DNA of 64,000 nt from Spirulinaceae cyanobacterium SM2_1_0 (GTDB lineage Bacteria; Cyanobacteriota; Cyanobacteriia; Cyanobacteriales; Spirulinaceae). Under the pieces are notes generated by a model that saw nothing but the letters and a program-made list of their open reading frames with translations, was not told the origin of the DNA and searched no databases. Both the position numbers and the translations under genes were made by a program. This document shows positions 39,519 through 48,629 of the stretch, in pieces. Location of the stretch: contig JAAUTY010000008.1 of the NCBI GenBank assembly GCA_012031265.1, positions 1 through 64,000 on the forward strand. Direction: 5' to 3'. How positions within the stretch are numbered: position 1 is the first letter of the stretch; every line of letters begins with the position of its first letter.

Positions 39519-41360
39519 TTAGGGCTGCCAGACCTTGAGCGTGTTGTCGCTGCTACCGCTGACCAAGATGCCATCGCCGGAGCCGTTGCGGTAGGCTTCG
39601 CGGGCAAAGGCCAAGGCAACCACTGCTGCCGAGTGACCGCTGAGGGCGACGAGGTCGCGGCCGGAGCTGAGTTCCCAGAGCTTGATCGAACTATCCCAAC
39701 TGCCGCTCGCCATCAGGTTGCCGCCGGGACTGACAGCGATCGCACAGACGGCGCTGCCATGACCGTGCAGCGTCGCCGCCATCCGCCCGGTATCAACCCG
39801 CCAGAGCTTGATCGTGTTGTCATCGCTGCCGCTGATCAGGGTCTGGCTGTCGGCAAAGGTGAGGGCATTGACCGCCCCCATGTGACCGGTCAGGGTCAGG
39901 CGACACTCGCCGCTGTCGAGATCCCAGAGTTTGATCGTTTTGTCGTCGCTGCCACTGGCGAGCAGTTTGCCGTTGGGGCTGAAGGCAATCGTTTTGACAC
40001 CGGTAAACCAGTCGGAGTGACCGCTGAGGACGCGCGACTCACCGCGATCGCTCAGCCGCCATAGACGCACGGTTTTATCGGCGCTGCCGCTGGCGAGGAA
40101 TTGACCATCAGGGCTGAAGGCGAGGGACTTGATGCTGCTGGCGTGACCCACCAGGGCTTCCAGACGCTGACCGCTCGCCAGTTGCCAGAGCTGGATCGCT
40201 TTGTCATCGCCGCCGCTGGCGAGGAGCTTGCCGTCGGGGCTGATCGCTAGGGCGTCAATCCGGGTCGCCGTTGCTTGGTTAGGCTCGCCGAAGCGACGGA
40301 TCACTTGCCCGTTGGTCAGTTGCCAGAGCTTGATCGTTTTGTCGTTGCCGCCGCTGACCAGCATCTGTCCATAGGCTTGCAGGGCCAGCGCATTGACACT
40401 GCCAGTATGCTCGTGGAGCGTCCGCGCGCAGTGCCAGGTTGCGGTCGGAGCGGGAGTGGTGGCTCGGTTCGGTAATGGTTGCGCGGGTACGGTGGTGGCT
40501 GGGGTGGCGATCGCCACTGGCAGCGTCGCACGACGTTCCACGGGGGTTGCGGGCATTGGCTCAGGGTGTCCGCCATTTTGCAGACGACCGAGGGCGGCAC
40601 GCAGTTCGCGCAATTGCGTTGTGATCGCGGCGGGTTGTTGCTGCGCCAGGGCTTGCAACTGGTTGAGTTGGTCTTGTAGCGGCGCGAGGGCATTGGGCAA
40701 TTGTGCGGCGATCGCCGCCGTCACATCCACTGACTCAGCCGTCGCTTGTGTTTGCAAGGGGGCGATCGCACCTCGCAACTGTGTGAGGGACTGGCGGAGG
40801 TCGGCGATTTGTTGTTCGGTCTCGGGGCTGACCTGATTCGCCAAGATTTCTAACTGCGCCAAGTGTTCCTTGATGCGCGCGAAGTAGGTCTCCACCTGGG
40901 CAAAGATCGCTTCCGTCGCCTGCTGCTGCATTTCCTTGAAGCTCCGCAGTTGCTGCTGCGTGCGGACATCCACTTCGGCGGTTTGCGCCTTGAGCTGCTC
41001 GACTTGTAAGCCGAGCGGATTGACGAGTTTTTGTAAGTGGGCGATCGCCGTCCGAAACTCCTCCGTCTCCGCCTCCAGGCGCGCTGTCAAGGCCTGGGCC
41101 GCCGTTTCAATCCCATCAATCTGCTCCTCAAGCGGCTCCACCAACTGATGGGATTGCGTCATCGCCAACCGCTGCTGCTCAGCTTCGACTTGGGCAACTC
41201 GCCGCCGCGTATTGTCAAGATTCAGGGCGAGCGTAATCGTCAGCGGGGCTGCCGCGTAGGCGATTTGCCTTGTCAGAGCCGCCGCCACTGTACCAGCGAC
41301 TGACGCCGCTAAAAAGAGGTATTCCGAGATTTCGAGCCAATTCGATTTCCGTCGCTTCAT
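39519..41360 (-). CDS. WD40 beta-propeller protein with membrane anchor and coiled coil
   Basis: A 613-residue protein. The N-terminal 45 residues are hydrophobic (YLFLAASVAGTVAAALT), likely membrane-anchoring, followed by a long helical coiled-coil region (about 50-270) and a Pro/Ala/Thr linker. The C-terminal half is seven WD40 repeats (for example LLASGSDDKTIKLWDL, TLISGSDDNTIKLWRV) that close one propeller. It would act as a scaffold on the cytoplasmic face. In cyanobacteria such proteins accompany signalling or transport systems; here its nearest neighbour is the adenylate cyclase on the same strand, but a functional link is unproven. Confidence 0.9.
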   Translation of the reverse strand: MKRRKSNWLEISEYLFLAASVAGTVAAALTRQIAYAAAPLTITLALNLDNTRRRVAQVEAEQQRLAMTQSHQLVEPLEEQIDGIETAAQALTARLEAETEEFRTAIAHLQKLVNPLGLQVEQLKAQTAEVDVRTQQQLRSFKEMQQQATEAIFAQVETYFARIKEHLAQLEILANQVSPETEQQIADLRQSLTQLRGAIAPLQTQATAESVDVTAAIAAQLPNALAPLQDQLNQLQALAQQQPAAITTQLRELRAALGRLQNGGHPEPMPATPVERRATLPVAIATPATTVPAQPLPNRATTPAPTATWHCARTLHEHTGSVNALALQAYGQMLVSGGNDKTIKLWQLTNGQVIRRFGEPNQATATRIDALAISPDGKLLASGGDDKAIQLWQLASGQRLEALVGHASSIKSLAFSPDGQFLASGSADKTVRLWRLSDRGESRVLSGHSDWFTGVKTIAFSPNGKLLASGSDDKTIKLWDLDSGECRLTLTGHMGAVNALTFADSQTLISGSDDNTIKLWRVDTGRMAATLHGHGSAVCAIAVSPGGNLMASGSWDSSIKLWELSSGRDLVALSGHSAAVVALAFAREAYRNGSGDGILVSGSSDNTLKVWQP

Positions 41361-41725
41361 GGCATCTGGGGGTGAGCGTGCCGCCTGCGACCATTATCAA
41401 AGATTTTTGAATCGCCGCCGCAGTCATTTGACCCATTATTGCGGCTTCGGGACGGCAAAACCAGGAGGGTTCCAGCGATAGTTGACACAGCCGTCCCAGT
41501 ATCATCGCCATACAGCCCTGCTAATCCGACTGATGGCAGGGCGATCGCCCTCCGAAGTCGCCATCTCAAACCCCGCTCGCCGCCCAGTTGACCGTCACGG
41601 CGATCATTAGCTTAGCCGCTGCCAGCATCGACTGACCCAACCCGGCAGGCCTGGCACTCCCGGTACTCGCCGCCACCAGAACGTCGTAGTTGGCAGCTCT
41701 CGACCTCATCTCCCGTTCAGCACCA
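41361..41725. other. 365-bp intergenic stretch, no gene seen
   Basis: Between the WD40 gene start and the end of the EamA gene, both minus. No coding frame with a plausible start and no RNA gene recognised. It should contain the promoter of the WD40 gene. Confidence 0.4.
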
Positions 41726-42703
41726 CTACATGGCTTGACGGCGATCGCGCCACCAAGCCGCGATCTGGTCACGGCGGTTGATCAGATAGATGCTGACGAG
41801 GGTGAGTACCGTCCCCGACCACTGGATCGGGCTGAGGATTTCCGCCAAGAGCAAATTGCCAAACACCAGGGCAAACACGGGGGTCAGGAAGGTGAGCGCG
41901 GCAAAACTGGTGAGGTTGCCGCTGGCGGCGATGTAGAAAAAGACGGCGTAGGCGATCGCACTGCCAAACACGGTCGCATAGGTCAGCGCCAACCAGTCAC
42001 CGCCGGTCAGATTCACCCATTGCTGCGACTCCCACAGGGCTGAAAAGGCCAGCAGCGGCACACCACTGAGGATCATGTGCCAGCCGGTTGCCACCACTGG
42101 ATCGGCATGGCGGCTAACGAAGCGGATGCTGACCGTACCCAGCGCCATCGACAGTGCCGCCAGCAGCATCAATAACTCACCGCTGTCGGCGAGGCCCGCC
42201 CAACTCCAAACCGGCAGTGTCGGCGAACCGTGCAGCCAGTCCAACAGCCAGCCATCGGGTAAGCCGATGAGACTGATGCCAAGGACGCCGACCGCCAGAC
42301 CCAGCCAACCCCAAAGCCCGATGACTTCGCCGAAGAGCCAACTTGAGAGGAGGGCGATCGCCAGCGGCTGCGAATCAATCATCACCGAACCCAGACCGGC
42401 ACCCGTGCGCGCCAGCCCCTCGGCCAAGAAGCCCTGAAACATGAATCCATCCAGCAGGGCGAACAGAGTGATCCAGCCCCAAGCTCGCCAGCCGCGCGGC
42501 TGCGGCAGCTTCCAGAAGGCGGTTGCGATGAGGATTAACACGCCCGCTGGCAGCAAGCGGAAACTGGCGACAAAAAGTGGCGTGGTGTGGGCGATCGCGC
42601 CTTTCATCGCCACCATCGCCGTCCCCCAGAGGAAGAAGGGCGAGATCAGGACGAGGGGAGCGAACCAGCGAGAAGACAGGAGCGTGAGCGATTTAGCGGA
42701 CAT
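41726..42703 (-). CDS. EamA-family transporter (DMT superfamily)
   Basis: A 325-residue inner-membrane protein with about ten hydrophobic helices in two EamA halves. Family-like segments are FFLWGTAMVAMK in the first half and YATVFGSAIAYAVFFYI with LTPVFALVFGNLLLAE in the second. DMT carriers export metabolites such as amino acids or purines; substrate cannot be told. A cytoplasmic loop of about 25 residues separates the halves. It is divergent from the TMEM14 gene, with 201 bases between the starts. Confidence 0.9.
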   Translation of the reverse strand: MSAKSLTLLSSRWFAPLVLISPFFLWGTAMVAMKGAIAHTTPLFVASFRLLPAGVLILIATAFWKLPQPRGWRAWGWITLFALLDGFMFQGFLAEGLARTGAGLGSVMIDSQPLAIALLSSWLFGEVIGLWGWLGLAVGVLGISLIGLPDGWLLDWLHGSPTLPVWSWAGLADSGELLMLLAALSMALGTVSIRFVSRHADPVVATGWHMILSGVPLLAFSALWESQQWVNLTGGDWLALTYATVFGSAIAYAVFFYIAASGNLTSFAALTFLTPVFALVFGNLLLAEILSPIQWSGTVLTLVSIYLINRRDQIAAWWRDRRQAM

Positions 42704-42904
42704 GAAACGCGGCGGGTTAATGCTGGCTTAACAATATTTAAACTTTACCGAAAATCTCATCAGGGCTGCCCACAGTTGGCCAAGTCAGCCGTGCAGCAAT
42801 TGCAACGATTCGTCAAGCGTGCCCAGCGATCGTCTCTCCTGAAACCTAGAATGAGTCTCGATTATCGCCCCACGTCTCCATACTCGCCATCCCCATTTAA
42901 AATC

Positions 42905-43213
42905 ATGAATTTAGGAATTTTCGCGGCCTTGATCTATGGTCTCCTCGCCCTAGTCGGCGGCATCGCGGGCTATGCCAAAGCGGGCAGCAAAGCCTCGCTG
43001 ATCTCCGGCAGCATCAGCGGTCTGTTGCTGATGCTCGCGGCGCTCGCTGCTTGGCAGGGTCAAGCCTGGGGGTTAGGGTTGGCGATCGGCATCGCCGCCC
43101 TGCTCGTCGCCGTCTTCATCGCCCGCCTGGTGAAAACCCGCAAACTGATGCCCGCGAGTCTGATGATTGCCGGAGGTTTAGTCACTTTAGTCCTCGCGAT
43201 TCCGGCGCTGTAA
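42905..43213 (+). CDS. TMEM14/UPF0136 family membrane protein
   Basis: A 102-residue protein with four membrane helices and the family glycine pattern (GGIAGYAKAGSKASLISG). Relatives in plant plastids (FAX proteins) are linked to fatty-acid export; the bacterial role is not known. I start at the ATG at 42905 (MNLGIFAALIYGL); the frame is open further upstream but that part is charged and not family-like. It lies 3 bases before rsmA, so the two are likely co-transcribed. Confidence 0.9.
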   Translation: MNLGIFAALIYGLLALVGGIAGYAKAGSKASLISGSISGLLLMLAALAAWQGQAWGLGLAIGIAALLVAVFIARLVKTRKLMPASLMIAGGLVTLVLAIPAL

Positions 43214-43216
43214 CCG

Positions 43217-44080
43217 ATGCCGCCGCGCAAGCGATTTGCTCAACACTGGCTCCGGAGCGAAGCAGTCCTAGCCGCGATCGTGGCGGCGGCCGACTTGCAA
43301 CCGCGCGATCGCGTGCTGGAAATCGGCCCCGGTCGCGGCGCGCTCACCGAACGTCTGTTGTCCGAGGTGGCGGCATTGCTGGCGGTGGAAATTGATCGCG
43401 ATCTCTGTCGGCAACTAGTGCGGCAATTTGGCGATCGCAACAACTTTTTACTGCTAGAAGGCGATATCCTCAAGCTCGAGCTCGCCACGCCACTGCACGA
43501 CTTCCCACGCTTCCAAAATCCCAACAAGGTCGTCGCCAACATCCCGTACAATATCACCGGGCCAATTTTGCAACGGCTGCTCGGCACGATCGCGCAACCA
43601 GCAACCCCAGTCTATGACTTGATGGTGCTCTTGGTGCAACAAGAAATTGCCGATCGTCTCAGCGCGCAACCGAGCAACAAGGCATTCGGGGCGCTGTCAG
43701 TGCGGGTGCAATATCTCGCTACTTGTGAGCAGATTTGCTCAGTTCCAGCCAGTGCTTTTCAGCCGAAGCCGCAGGTGAATTCGGCGGTGATTCGCTTGCG
43801 GCCGCGATCGCTCGCCACACCGGCCCGCAACCCCCGCCAGCTCGAAAACTTGCTCAAACTCGGCTTCGGCAACCGCCGCAAAATGCTCCGCAACAATCTG
43901 AAAAGTCTCCTCACACCGGATGAACTCAGCCAGCATTTGATCGCTCTAGACGCCAATCCGCAGGCTCGCGCCGAAAACCTGAGCCTCGAGCAATGGATTG
44001 CCCTCAGCGATCGCCTCGACAGTCAGCCATTCGCAGTGAATTCCGCGCCAATTTCTGGGCAGAGCGAAGCAACATTGTGA
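43217..44080 (+). CDS. rsmA: 16S rRNA dimethyladenosine transferase
   Basis: KsgA/RsmA, which dimethylates the two adjacent adenosines near the 3' end of 16S rRNA late in small-subunit assembly. 287 residues with RKRFAQHWLRSE, LEIGPGRGALTERL (SAM motif I), VEIDRDL, LEGDILKLE, NIPYNITGPIL (the catalytic NIPY) and QPKPQVNSAVIRL. The ATG at 43217 gives the usual MPPRKRF-like start. ispE follows 141 bases later on the same strand; rsmA-ispE pairing is common in bacteria. The repeat copy B lies in that gap. Confidence 0.96.
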   Translation: MPPRKRFAQHWLRSEAVLAAIVAAADLQPRDRVLEIGPGRGALTERLLSEVAALLAVEIDRDLCRQLVRQFGDRNNFLLLEGDILKLELATPLHDFPRFQNPNKVVANIPYNITGPILQRLLGTIAQPATPVYDLMVLLVQQEIADRLSAQPSNKAFGALSVRVQYLATCEQICSVPASAFQPKPQVNSAVIRLRPRSLATPARNPRQLENLLKLGFGNRRKMLRNNLKSLLTPDELSQHLIALDANPQARAENLSLEQWIALSDRLDSQPFAVNSAPISGQSEATL

Positions 44081-44089
44081 ACATTTTGA

Positions 44090-44200
44090 CTAGTACAGGA
44101 CGGCGGCAATGAGATGCCCATTCAAAATCCCCAAGATTCCCGTATTGCAGGCACTCAGAACTCAAAACTCAGAACTCAAAATTCCGCGTAGCGGTACTAG
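44090..44200. repeat. Interspersed repeat, copy B
   Basis: A 111-bp element bounded by CTAG, with imperfect inverted ends (CTAGTACAGG and CTAGTACCGC). The interior shares TGAGATGCCCATTCAAAATC and the following 60 or so bases with copy A, in the same orientation. It begins 10 bases after the rsmA stop and ends 21 bases before ispE. Confidence 0.75.
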
Positions 44201-44221
44201 CCACTCTCGCAGTTTGAACCC

Positions 44222-45172
44222 ATGAAGTCTTGCACGCTCATAGCACCCGCAAAAGTCAATTTTTACCTGGAAATTATTGGCGATCGCCCCGATGGCTTCC
44301 ACGAGCTAGTGATGTTGATGCAGAGCATCGCTCTAGCAGATCGAGTCACGGTCACAGCGGTGGAGTCGCCAGGATTGCGGGTGCATTGCGAGCAGTTGCC
44401 CGGGCTGGCTGAGACCGAGAATCTGGCGTACAAAGCCGCCCAGTTGATGCAAACCGAATTTTCCGAGGCCGCCGCCCATCACGGCGGCCTCGAAATCACG
44501 ATTGAGAAGGAAATCCCAGTGGCAGCCGGTCTCGCGGGCGGTTCTGGCAACGCAGCGGCAGTCTTGGTGGGACTGGATCTGCTCTGGGATTTAGGCCTGA
44601 CCCAGCCGGAGTTACAGGTGCTGGCGGCGCGACTGGGGTCTGATGTGCCCTTTAGCTTGGTCGGGGGCACGGCGATCGCGACGGGGCGCGGCGAGCAGTT
44701 GGATGCGATCAAAACGCCACCGAATCTCTGGGTGGTGCTGGCAAAGTATGCCGATCTAGAAATTTCTACTGCCTGGGTTTATCAAACCTATCGTCAGCAA
44801 TTTGCAGATACCTATGCCGATGCGCTTGATATGGCGAGCGGGCGGGCGGCACAGGTGCGTTCGGGCGCACTAGTCGCGGCCTTGCTAAGTGGCGATCGCC
44901 CCAGTATCGCCCGCAATCTCTACAACGACCTGGAAAAAGTTGTGCTGCCCTTCCTGCCGCAAGTTGCCGAGTTGCATCGCACGTTGCAAAATACGGAAGC
45001 TTTGGGGGCGCTGATGTCCGGTTCGGGGCCGACGGTATTCGCACTCTGCGAATCAGAGACGCAAGCGGTGCAAGTCGAGCAAGAATTGCACACCGCGATC
45101 ACCGAGCCATCGTTGCGGAGTTGGGTGACGCCGCTGAGCGGTCATGGAATTCAGTTGGTAACAACAATTTAA
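44222..45172 (+). CDS. ispE: 4-diphosphocytidyl-2-C-methyl-D-erythritol kinase
   Basis: The fourth enzyme of the MEP isoprenoid pathway (GHMP kinase fold), 316 residues. It has APAKVNFYLEIIGDRPDGFHEL, the ATP loop PVAAGLAGGSGNAAAVLVGL, a DVPFSLVGGTA segment and the C-terminal LMSGSGPTVFAL. It supplies precursors for carotenoids, chlorophyll phytol and quinones, and in this window it would feed the sds product. It follows rsmA with the repeat between; the start ATG at 44222 gives the typical MKSCTLIAPAKVN. Confidence 0.96.
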   Translation: MKSCTLIAPAKVNFYLEIIGDRPDGFHELVMLMQSIALADRVTVTAVESPGLRVHCEQLPGLAETENLAYKAAQLMQTEFSEAAAHHGGLEITIEKEIPVAAGLAGGSGNAAAVLVGLDLLWDLGLTQPELQVLAARLGSDVPFSLVGGTAIATGRGEQLDAIKTPPNLWVVLAKYADLEISTAWVYQTYRQQFADTYADALDMASGRAAQVRSGALVAALLSGDRPSIARNLYNDLEKVVLPFLPQVAELHRTLQNTEALGALMSGSGPTVFALCESETQAVQVEQELHTAITEPSLRSWVTPLSGHGIQLVTTI

Positions 45173-45268
45173 GTTTTGTAAAGCAACAGTGGGCGTCGAT
45201 TTTGTCCGGAAGCTTGTTAGGTTTAGGGTTATAGGCGGCATTTGACCGCAATTTTTCCTGACGAATTG

Positions 45269-45294
45269 GGCTTGCGAACCAGCAACCGCAAGCC
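45269..45294 (+). promoter_or_regulatory. Hairpin just upstream of the sugar-binding-protein start
   Basis: GGCTTGCG and CGCAAGCC form a perfect 8-bp stem with a 10-nt loop, ending 6 bases before the ATG at 45301. It covers the place where a Shine-Dalgarno sequence would be, and no other one is visible. It could control translation, or at DNA level act as an operator; neither is proven. Confidence 0.4.
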
Positions 45295-45300
45295 AGAACC

Positions 45301-46599
45301 ATGAAACAACGATTACAGCGAATCTGGCAACGCTGGCGACGGGGACGCTCTGAACCGCGCTGGCTCTGGGCGATCGCCAGTCTCGTGCTTGTCCTGGCGA
45401 TCGCCTTGCCGGTCTGGAGCCAACAGCCAGTCAAGGTGCGCACCATGATGCAAGCCTTGGAAAAAGCCCAATGGCAATCGATGGAAGCCGCATTTGAGGC
45501 GGAGAATCCCGACATCGACCTGGAAATTATCGAGGCTCCTAATGATACGAATTTAGTTGAGGATCTCTATACATCTGCCTTCCTGCTCGGTGATTCGCCT
45601 TATGATTTGGTCTATCTCGATATTGTTTGGGTGCCAAAGTTTGCCGCGGCAGGTTGGTTGCTGGATCTGAGCGACCGCTTCCCGGAACCAGAACGCGATC
45701 CTTTTCTCGAAGGTGATGTTGATGGCGGCACCTACCAGGGAGGCCTCTATCGAATGCCTTTTCGCTCCGACGGCGGGATGCTCTACTACCGCACCGATAT
45801 GCTCACAGAAGCGGGCTACGAGCCGCCAGAAACTTTTACAGAACTGATTGAAATTTCCCGCGATCTGCAAGCCCAGGACATCGCCGAATGGGGCTACATC
45901 TGGCAGGGGAAGCAGTACGAAGGACTATCCGCTATGTTTGTGGAAATCCTCGCAGGCTTCGGGGCATTCTGGGTTAATCCCGACACTTTGGAAGTCGGGC
46001 TAGACGCTCCCGAGGCGATCGCCGCCGTCGAATTCCTCCGCAGCACGATTGACGAGGGCATTTCGCCTCCGGGGGTCACCACCTACGCCGAGGAAGAGAC
46101 CCGCCGCCTCTTCCAAGACGGCGAAACTGTCTTTCTCCGCAACTGGCCCTATGTCGCTAGCCTCGCCGCTGACTCCGAGATTGCCGGTCAGTTCGCGATC
46201 AAACCGATGGCGCATCTGCCCAACGAAGCCAGCGGCGCTTGCCAAGGGGGCTGGGGACTGGGGATTTCTGCCACCAGCCGCCATCCTGACGAGGCTTGGC
46301 GAGTCGCTGAATACATCAGCAGTGAGGCAGCACAGAAGGCGTTCATTCTCGAAACGGGCTACGTGCCCAGTCGGCGATCGCTCTTCACTGACCCCGACCT
46401 CGTGGCAAAGTACCCCTACTATCCCCAGCTCCTGGAAGTCGTCGAGAACTCGGTGCTGCGACCGCCAATCGCCCAGTACGCCCAGACCTCGGACATCTTG
46501 CAGCGTTACCTCAGTGCCGCCCTCACGGGCCGCATGACCCCAGAAGCCGCCATGCAAGCGGCTGCTCGCGAGACCCGGAGCATCCTCAACCGCGACTAG
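45301..46599 (+). CDS. Sugar ABC transporter, solute-binding protein
   Basis: A 432-residue family 1 extracellular solute-binding protein. A basic N-terminus and hydrophobic signal (WLWAIASLVLVLAIALPVWS) end near residue 40; there is no lipobox cysteine, so it is periplasmic or uncleaved rather than a lipoprotein. Family-like parts are DLVYLDIVWVPKFAAAGWL, PFRSDGGMLYYRTD and GGWGLGISATSRHPDEAW. It begins a four-gene system with two permeases and an ATPase. Cyanobacterial relatives import trehalose, sucrose or glucosylglycerol (Ggt system); substrate not proven. Confidence 0.9.
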   Translation: MKQRLQRIWQRWRRGRSEPRWLWAIASLVLVLAIALPVWSQQPVKVRTMMQALEKAQWQSMEAAFEAENPDIDLEIIEAPNDTNLVEDLYTSAFLLGDSPYDLVYLDIVWVPKFAAAGWLLDLSDRFPEPERDPFLEGDVDGGTYQGGLYRMPFRSDGGMLYYRTDMLTEAGYEPPETFTELIEISRDLQAQDIAEWGYIWQGKQYEGLSAMFVEILAGFGAFWVNPDTLEVGLDAPEAIAAVEFLRSTIDEGISPPGVTTYAEEETRRLFQDGETVFLRNWPYVASLAADSEIAGQFAIKPMAHLPNEASGACQGGWGLGISATSRHPDEAWRVAEYISSEAAQKAFILETGYVPSRRSLFTDPDLVAKYPYYPQLLEVVENSVLRPPIAQYAQTSDILQRYLSAALTGRMTPEAAMQAAARETRSILNRD

Positions 46600-46668
46600 C
46601 AGGCAAGTCATTGCCAAGTCGCTCGTCTCGAAATTTAGAGTTCAGTTTTACAAAATCCTACCAGTCCC

Positions 46669-47583
46669 ATGACACAAGCAAGCGATACGATTCGGCAGCG
46701 CCAGATCCGTCAAGGGTTGATCATGGTCGCCCCGGCGATCGCCATTCTCCTGCTCGTCTTCGCCTACCCGATCGGTCGCGCCTTCTGGCTCAGCCTATTC
46801 ACACAAAACCTCGGCACCCAGCTCGAAGCGACCTTCTCAGGCCTGAGCAACTATCAACGGATTGTCGGCGACGGCCGCTTCTGGCTCACCCTCTGGAATA
46901 CAACTGTTTTTACGAGCCTTAGTATTGTCACGGAGCTGATCATCGGCATGAGCTTCGCACTGATCCTCGACCAAGCCTTTCGCGGGCGCGGTCTGGTGCG
47001 GACGGCGGCGCTGCTGCCCTGGGCACTGCCCACGGCCGTTATGGGCCTCGCCTGGGCCTGGATCTTCAACGACCAATTCGGCATCGCCAACGATCTCCTG
47101 ACCCGCCTCGGCCTGATCAGCACCAATATCACCTGGCTAGGCGACCCGACCCGTGCCATGCTGGCACTGATTTTTGCCGATGTCTGGAAGACGACCCCGT
47201 TCATTGCCATCTTGCTGCTCGCGGGTTTGCAATCGATCTCCGGTGACCTCTACGAAGCCCACGCGATCGATGGCGCATCGCCCTGGCAAAGCTTTTGGCA
47301 AATCACCCTGCCGCTGGTCGCCCCGCAGATGGTGATCGCGCTGCTTTTCCGCTTCGCTCAGGCCTTCGGTATCTTCGACTTGGTGCAAGTGATGACCGGC
47401 GGCGGCCCCGCCGGGGCGACTGAAACCGTGTCGATTTATATCTACGCCACGGTGCGGCGCTACCTCGACTTCGGCTATGGGGCGGCGTTGGTGGTGGTGA
47501 CCTTTTTGTTGCTGATCTTGGCGGTGGCGATCGCCGCCTACTTTCTATCAAGAACGCGCTTAAATGTAACCGGAGAACGCTAA
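46669..47583 (+). CDS. Sugar ABC transporter permease (MalF-like)
   Basis: A 304-residue inner-membrane permease with six helices. It has ALPTAVMGLAWAWIFNDQFGIAN and the EAA loop EAHAIDGASPWQSFWQITLPLV that docks the ATPase. It forms a heterodimer with the following gene, which starts 3 bases after its stop. It follows the binding protein by 69 bases. Length is that of MalF/UgpA-type proteins without the extra N-terminal domain of E. coli MalF. Confidence 0.92.
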   Translation: MTQASDTIRQRQIRQGLIMVAPAIAILLLVFAYPIGRAFWLSLFTQNLGTQLEATFSGLSNYQRIVGDGRFWLTLWNTTVFTSLSIVTELIIGMSFALILDQAFRGRGLVRTAALLPWALPTAVMGLAWAWIFNDQFGIANDLLTRLGLISTNITWLGDPTRAMLALIFADVWKTTPFIAILLLAGLQSISGDLYEAHAIDGASPWQSFWQITLPLVAPQMVIALLFRFAQAFGIFDLVQVMTGGGPAGATETVSIYIYATVRRYLDFGYGAALVVVTFLLLILAVAIAAYFLSRTRLNVTGER

Positions 47584-47586
47584 ATC

Positions 47587-48459
47587 ATGACCGTTGCCCA
47601 ATCCCCCGAACAATCTGCATCAGGTCTGCAAATTAACTGGCAGCGCCTAGCGCTGTGGATCGGTGTCTTGGCGATGGTGCTGTTCTGCTTGGCTCCCGCA
47701 CTGTGGCAGCTCCTGACTTCTTTCAAAGTCAATGAAGCAATCACCGCTATCCCCAACGTCTACTTCCCGAGTCCCAGCCAACTGACGCTCGATCACTACC
47801 TCAGCCTCGGCTGGATTTTTTGGCGCTACATCGCCAACAGTGCGATCGTTTCGCTACTGTCCACTGTCGTCTGTTTAGCCACTGGTGCGCCTGCTGCCTA
47901 TGCGCTCGCCCGCCTGAGAATTCCCGGTGAACGCATCATTTTAGTCTGCGTGTTGATTGTTAGCCTCTTTCCTTATGTACTCCTCTTTTTGGGACTCTTA
48001 GAAGTGGTGAGATTATTCGGCTTGGGGAATAATTACCTCGCCCTGATCGTGCCCTATACGGGCATCAATTTACCGTTGACGATTCTGGTACTCCGTAGCT
48101 TTTTTCAGAAGCTCCCCCAGGATCTCGAAGACTCGGCAAAAGTGGATGGTTATACGACTGCCCAAATGCTCTGGCAGATTGTCCTGCCCCTGACGATTCC
48201 TGCCTTGGTCACGACGGGAATCCTTACCTTCATCTTTGCCTGGAATGAGTTTATTTTTGCCCTCACCTTTATCACCCGCGACACGATGAAAACGATTCCG
48301 GTTGCCGTGGCGCAGATCGGCGGTGCCTCGATCTACGAAGTCCCCTACGGCCCCATTGCCGCGGCGACCGTTTTGGGTACATTACCGTTGATTTTGCTGG
48401 TGCTCTGCTTCCAGCGGCGGATCGTGCAGGGGATTACGGCTGGGGCGGTCAAAGGCTAG
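47587..48459 (+). CDS. Sugar ABC transporter permease (MalG-like)
   Basis: A 290-residue partner permease. The EAA loop is EDSAKVDGYTTAQMLWQIVL, followed by the TFIFAWNEFIFALTF helix typical of MalG/UgpE proteins. It starts 3 bases after the MalF-like gene, so translation is probably coupled. Its stop codon TAG lies inside the CTAG end of repeat copy C; the last residues (AVKG) may therefore have been set by the element's insertion. Confidence 0.92.
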   Translation: MTVAQSPEQSASGLQINWQRLALWIGVLAMVLFCLAPALWQLLTSFKVNEAITAIPNVYFPSPSQLTLDHYLSLGWIFWRYIANSAIVSLLSTVVCLATGAPAAYALARLRIPGERIILVCVLIVSLFPYVLLFLGLLEVVRLFGLGNNYLALIVPYTGINLPLTILVLRSFFQKLPQDLEDSAKVDGYTTAQMLWQIVLPLTIPALVTTGILTFIFAWNEFIFALTFITRDTMKTIPVAVAQIGGASIYEVPYGPIAAATVLGTLPLILLVLCFQRRIVQGITAGAVKG

Positions 48460-48521
48460 TGGCGCTGCGCGGAGTTTTGAGTGGTGAGTTTTGAGTAATG
48501 AGTTTTGATCCCAAAAATGCA
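48456..48521. repeat. Interspersed repeat, copy C (partial, opposite orientation)
   Basis: Starting at the stop codon of the MalG-like gene, CTAGTGGCGCTGCGCGGAGT and the TTTTGAGT repeats match the reverse complement of the right end of copies A and B. The match fades after about 50-65 bases, so this copy is truncated or diverged. It separates the permeases from the ATPase gene. Confidence 0.6.
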
Positions 48522-48629
48522 ATAGATCGTAGGGGCGGTTTCAAACCTGCCCGCAATGCCCATAATCTGGGCACGACCGAAAAAAACGCCAATCCAATTT
48601 ATTCCATAAACACGGTTTAGAAAAACACT

